Positions 4,900 to 5,204 of a stretch of 5,204 nucleotides of DNA are shown here, piece after piece. Each line of letters starts with the position of its first letter. Position 1 is the stretch's first letter. Both the position numbers and the translations under genes were made by a program. This stretch comes from Bacteroidales bacterium UBA1458 (GTDB taxonomy: Bacteria > Bacteroidota > Bacteroidia > Bacteroidales > VadinHA17): contig DCSU01000032.1 of the NCBI GenBank assembly GCA_002325785.1, forward strand, positions 1 through 5,204, written 5' to 3'. A model generated the notes under the pieces. It did not search any database. It saw only the letters and a program-made list of their open reading frames with translations, and was not told where the DNA came from.

Positions 4900-5204
4900 C
4901 CCTGATTCTTATGGTGACAGTCCTGCTTGCCGGGCAGAAGACTGACATGGAACTCTTCAGCGGTATCAAGCCAAGAAATATTGGTCCCGGTGGCATGAGC
5001 GGCAGGGTCACGGCTTTTGCCGTTGATCCGGGTAATGAGAACATCTTTTACGTGGGCACTGCCTCCGGTGGTCTATGGAAGACCGTCAATGCCGGCACTA
5101 CGTTCACCCCGATTTTTGACAACGAGGCTGTGGCCTCTATAGGAGCCCTTGCCATCGATCCGCTGAGGCCTGACATCATCTGGGCAGGTACCGGTGAAGG
5201 TAAT
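4875..5204 (+). CDS. Exported sortilin/BNR-like beta-propeller protein, 5' part only
   Basis: An open frame from ATG at 4875 runs to the window end without a stop and gives the first 110 residues. Residues 1 to about 20 form a signal peptide (Arg3, Lys4, then a hydrophobic stretch 6-19; likely cleavage near LLAG/Q), so the protein is exported. Two successive propeller-blade-like segments follow: MSGRVTAFAVDPGN (41-54), FYVGTASGGLWKTVNAGTTF (58-77) and PIFD (79-82), then ASIGALAIDP (87-96) and IIWAGTGEGN (101-110). The DPxN, YVGTxSGGxWKTxNxG and WxGTGEGN patterns are those of sortilin-N (VPS10)/BNR-repeat proteins, which in Bacteroidetes are often about 1000 residues long and frequently annotated as glycosyl hydrolases, without proof for most. 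Most of the protein lies beyond the window, so its C-terminal domains and any secretion signal are unseen. No Bacteroidetes-type promoter with good spacing was found in the 86-bp gap upstream, so readthrough from the methyltransferase gene is possible. Confidence 0.85.
   Translation, partial: MIRKTIVSALILMVTVLLAGQKTDMELFSGIKPRNIGPGGMSGRVTAFAVDPGNENIFYVGTASGGLWKTVNAGTTFTPIFDNEAVASIGALAIDPLRPDIIWAGTGEGN

Overview
The window looks like a chromosomal fragment from a Bacteroidetes/Bacteroidota bacterium, possibly an uncultured or environmental one. Three things point there. Start codons lack Shine-Dalgarno sequences. Two promoters fit the TTG-N~20-TAnnTTTG pattern of this phylum. The proteins also fit: a short RsmI-like methyltransferase, an MBL hydrolase beginning MKITFLGTGTSQGVP, a sortilin-like propeller protein, and a tiny basic lipoprotein. 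No tRNA, rRNA, CRISPR array, transposase, phage gene or defence locus was found.

Layout. Bases 1-46 are the downstream flank of the first gene and hold four heptanucleotide tandem repeats (18-45). Bases 47-2821 (minus) encode a 924-residue exported protein. It has an N-terminal beta-rich region, a likely TIM-barrel glycoside-hydrolase-like core, another beta region, and a C-terminal FGE-sulfatase (SUMF1-like) domain that lacks the catalytic cysteine pair. Bases 2822-2995 are a divergent AT-rich intergenic region with a 7-bp inverted repeat and weak promoter candidates. Bases 2996-3202 (plus) encode a 68-residue lipoprotein. It converges, with one base between the stop codons, on a PhnP-like metallo-beta-lactamase-fold phosphodiesterase (minus, best start GTG at 3971). 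Bases 3972-4086 hold two well-formed divergent promoters. Bases 4087-4788 (plus) encode a short RsmI-type SAM-dependent methyltransferase. After an 86-bp gap, an exported sortilin/BNR-like beta-propeller protein begins at 4875 and runs off the window end.

The genes do not form an obvious pathway. The first and last are envelope or secreted proteins, and the middle pair is housekeeping-like (cyclic phosphodiester hydrolysis; RNA or small-molecule methylation). The most informative points are: the promoters, which rule out the longer open frames as real starts for the MBL and methyltransferase genes; the unusual fusion of a cysteine-less FGE-like domain to a glycosidase-like protein; a CAATATC/GATATTG motif found four times in the two divergent intergenic regions; and the heptamer array. 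No complete new system is visible.
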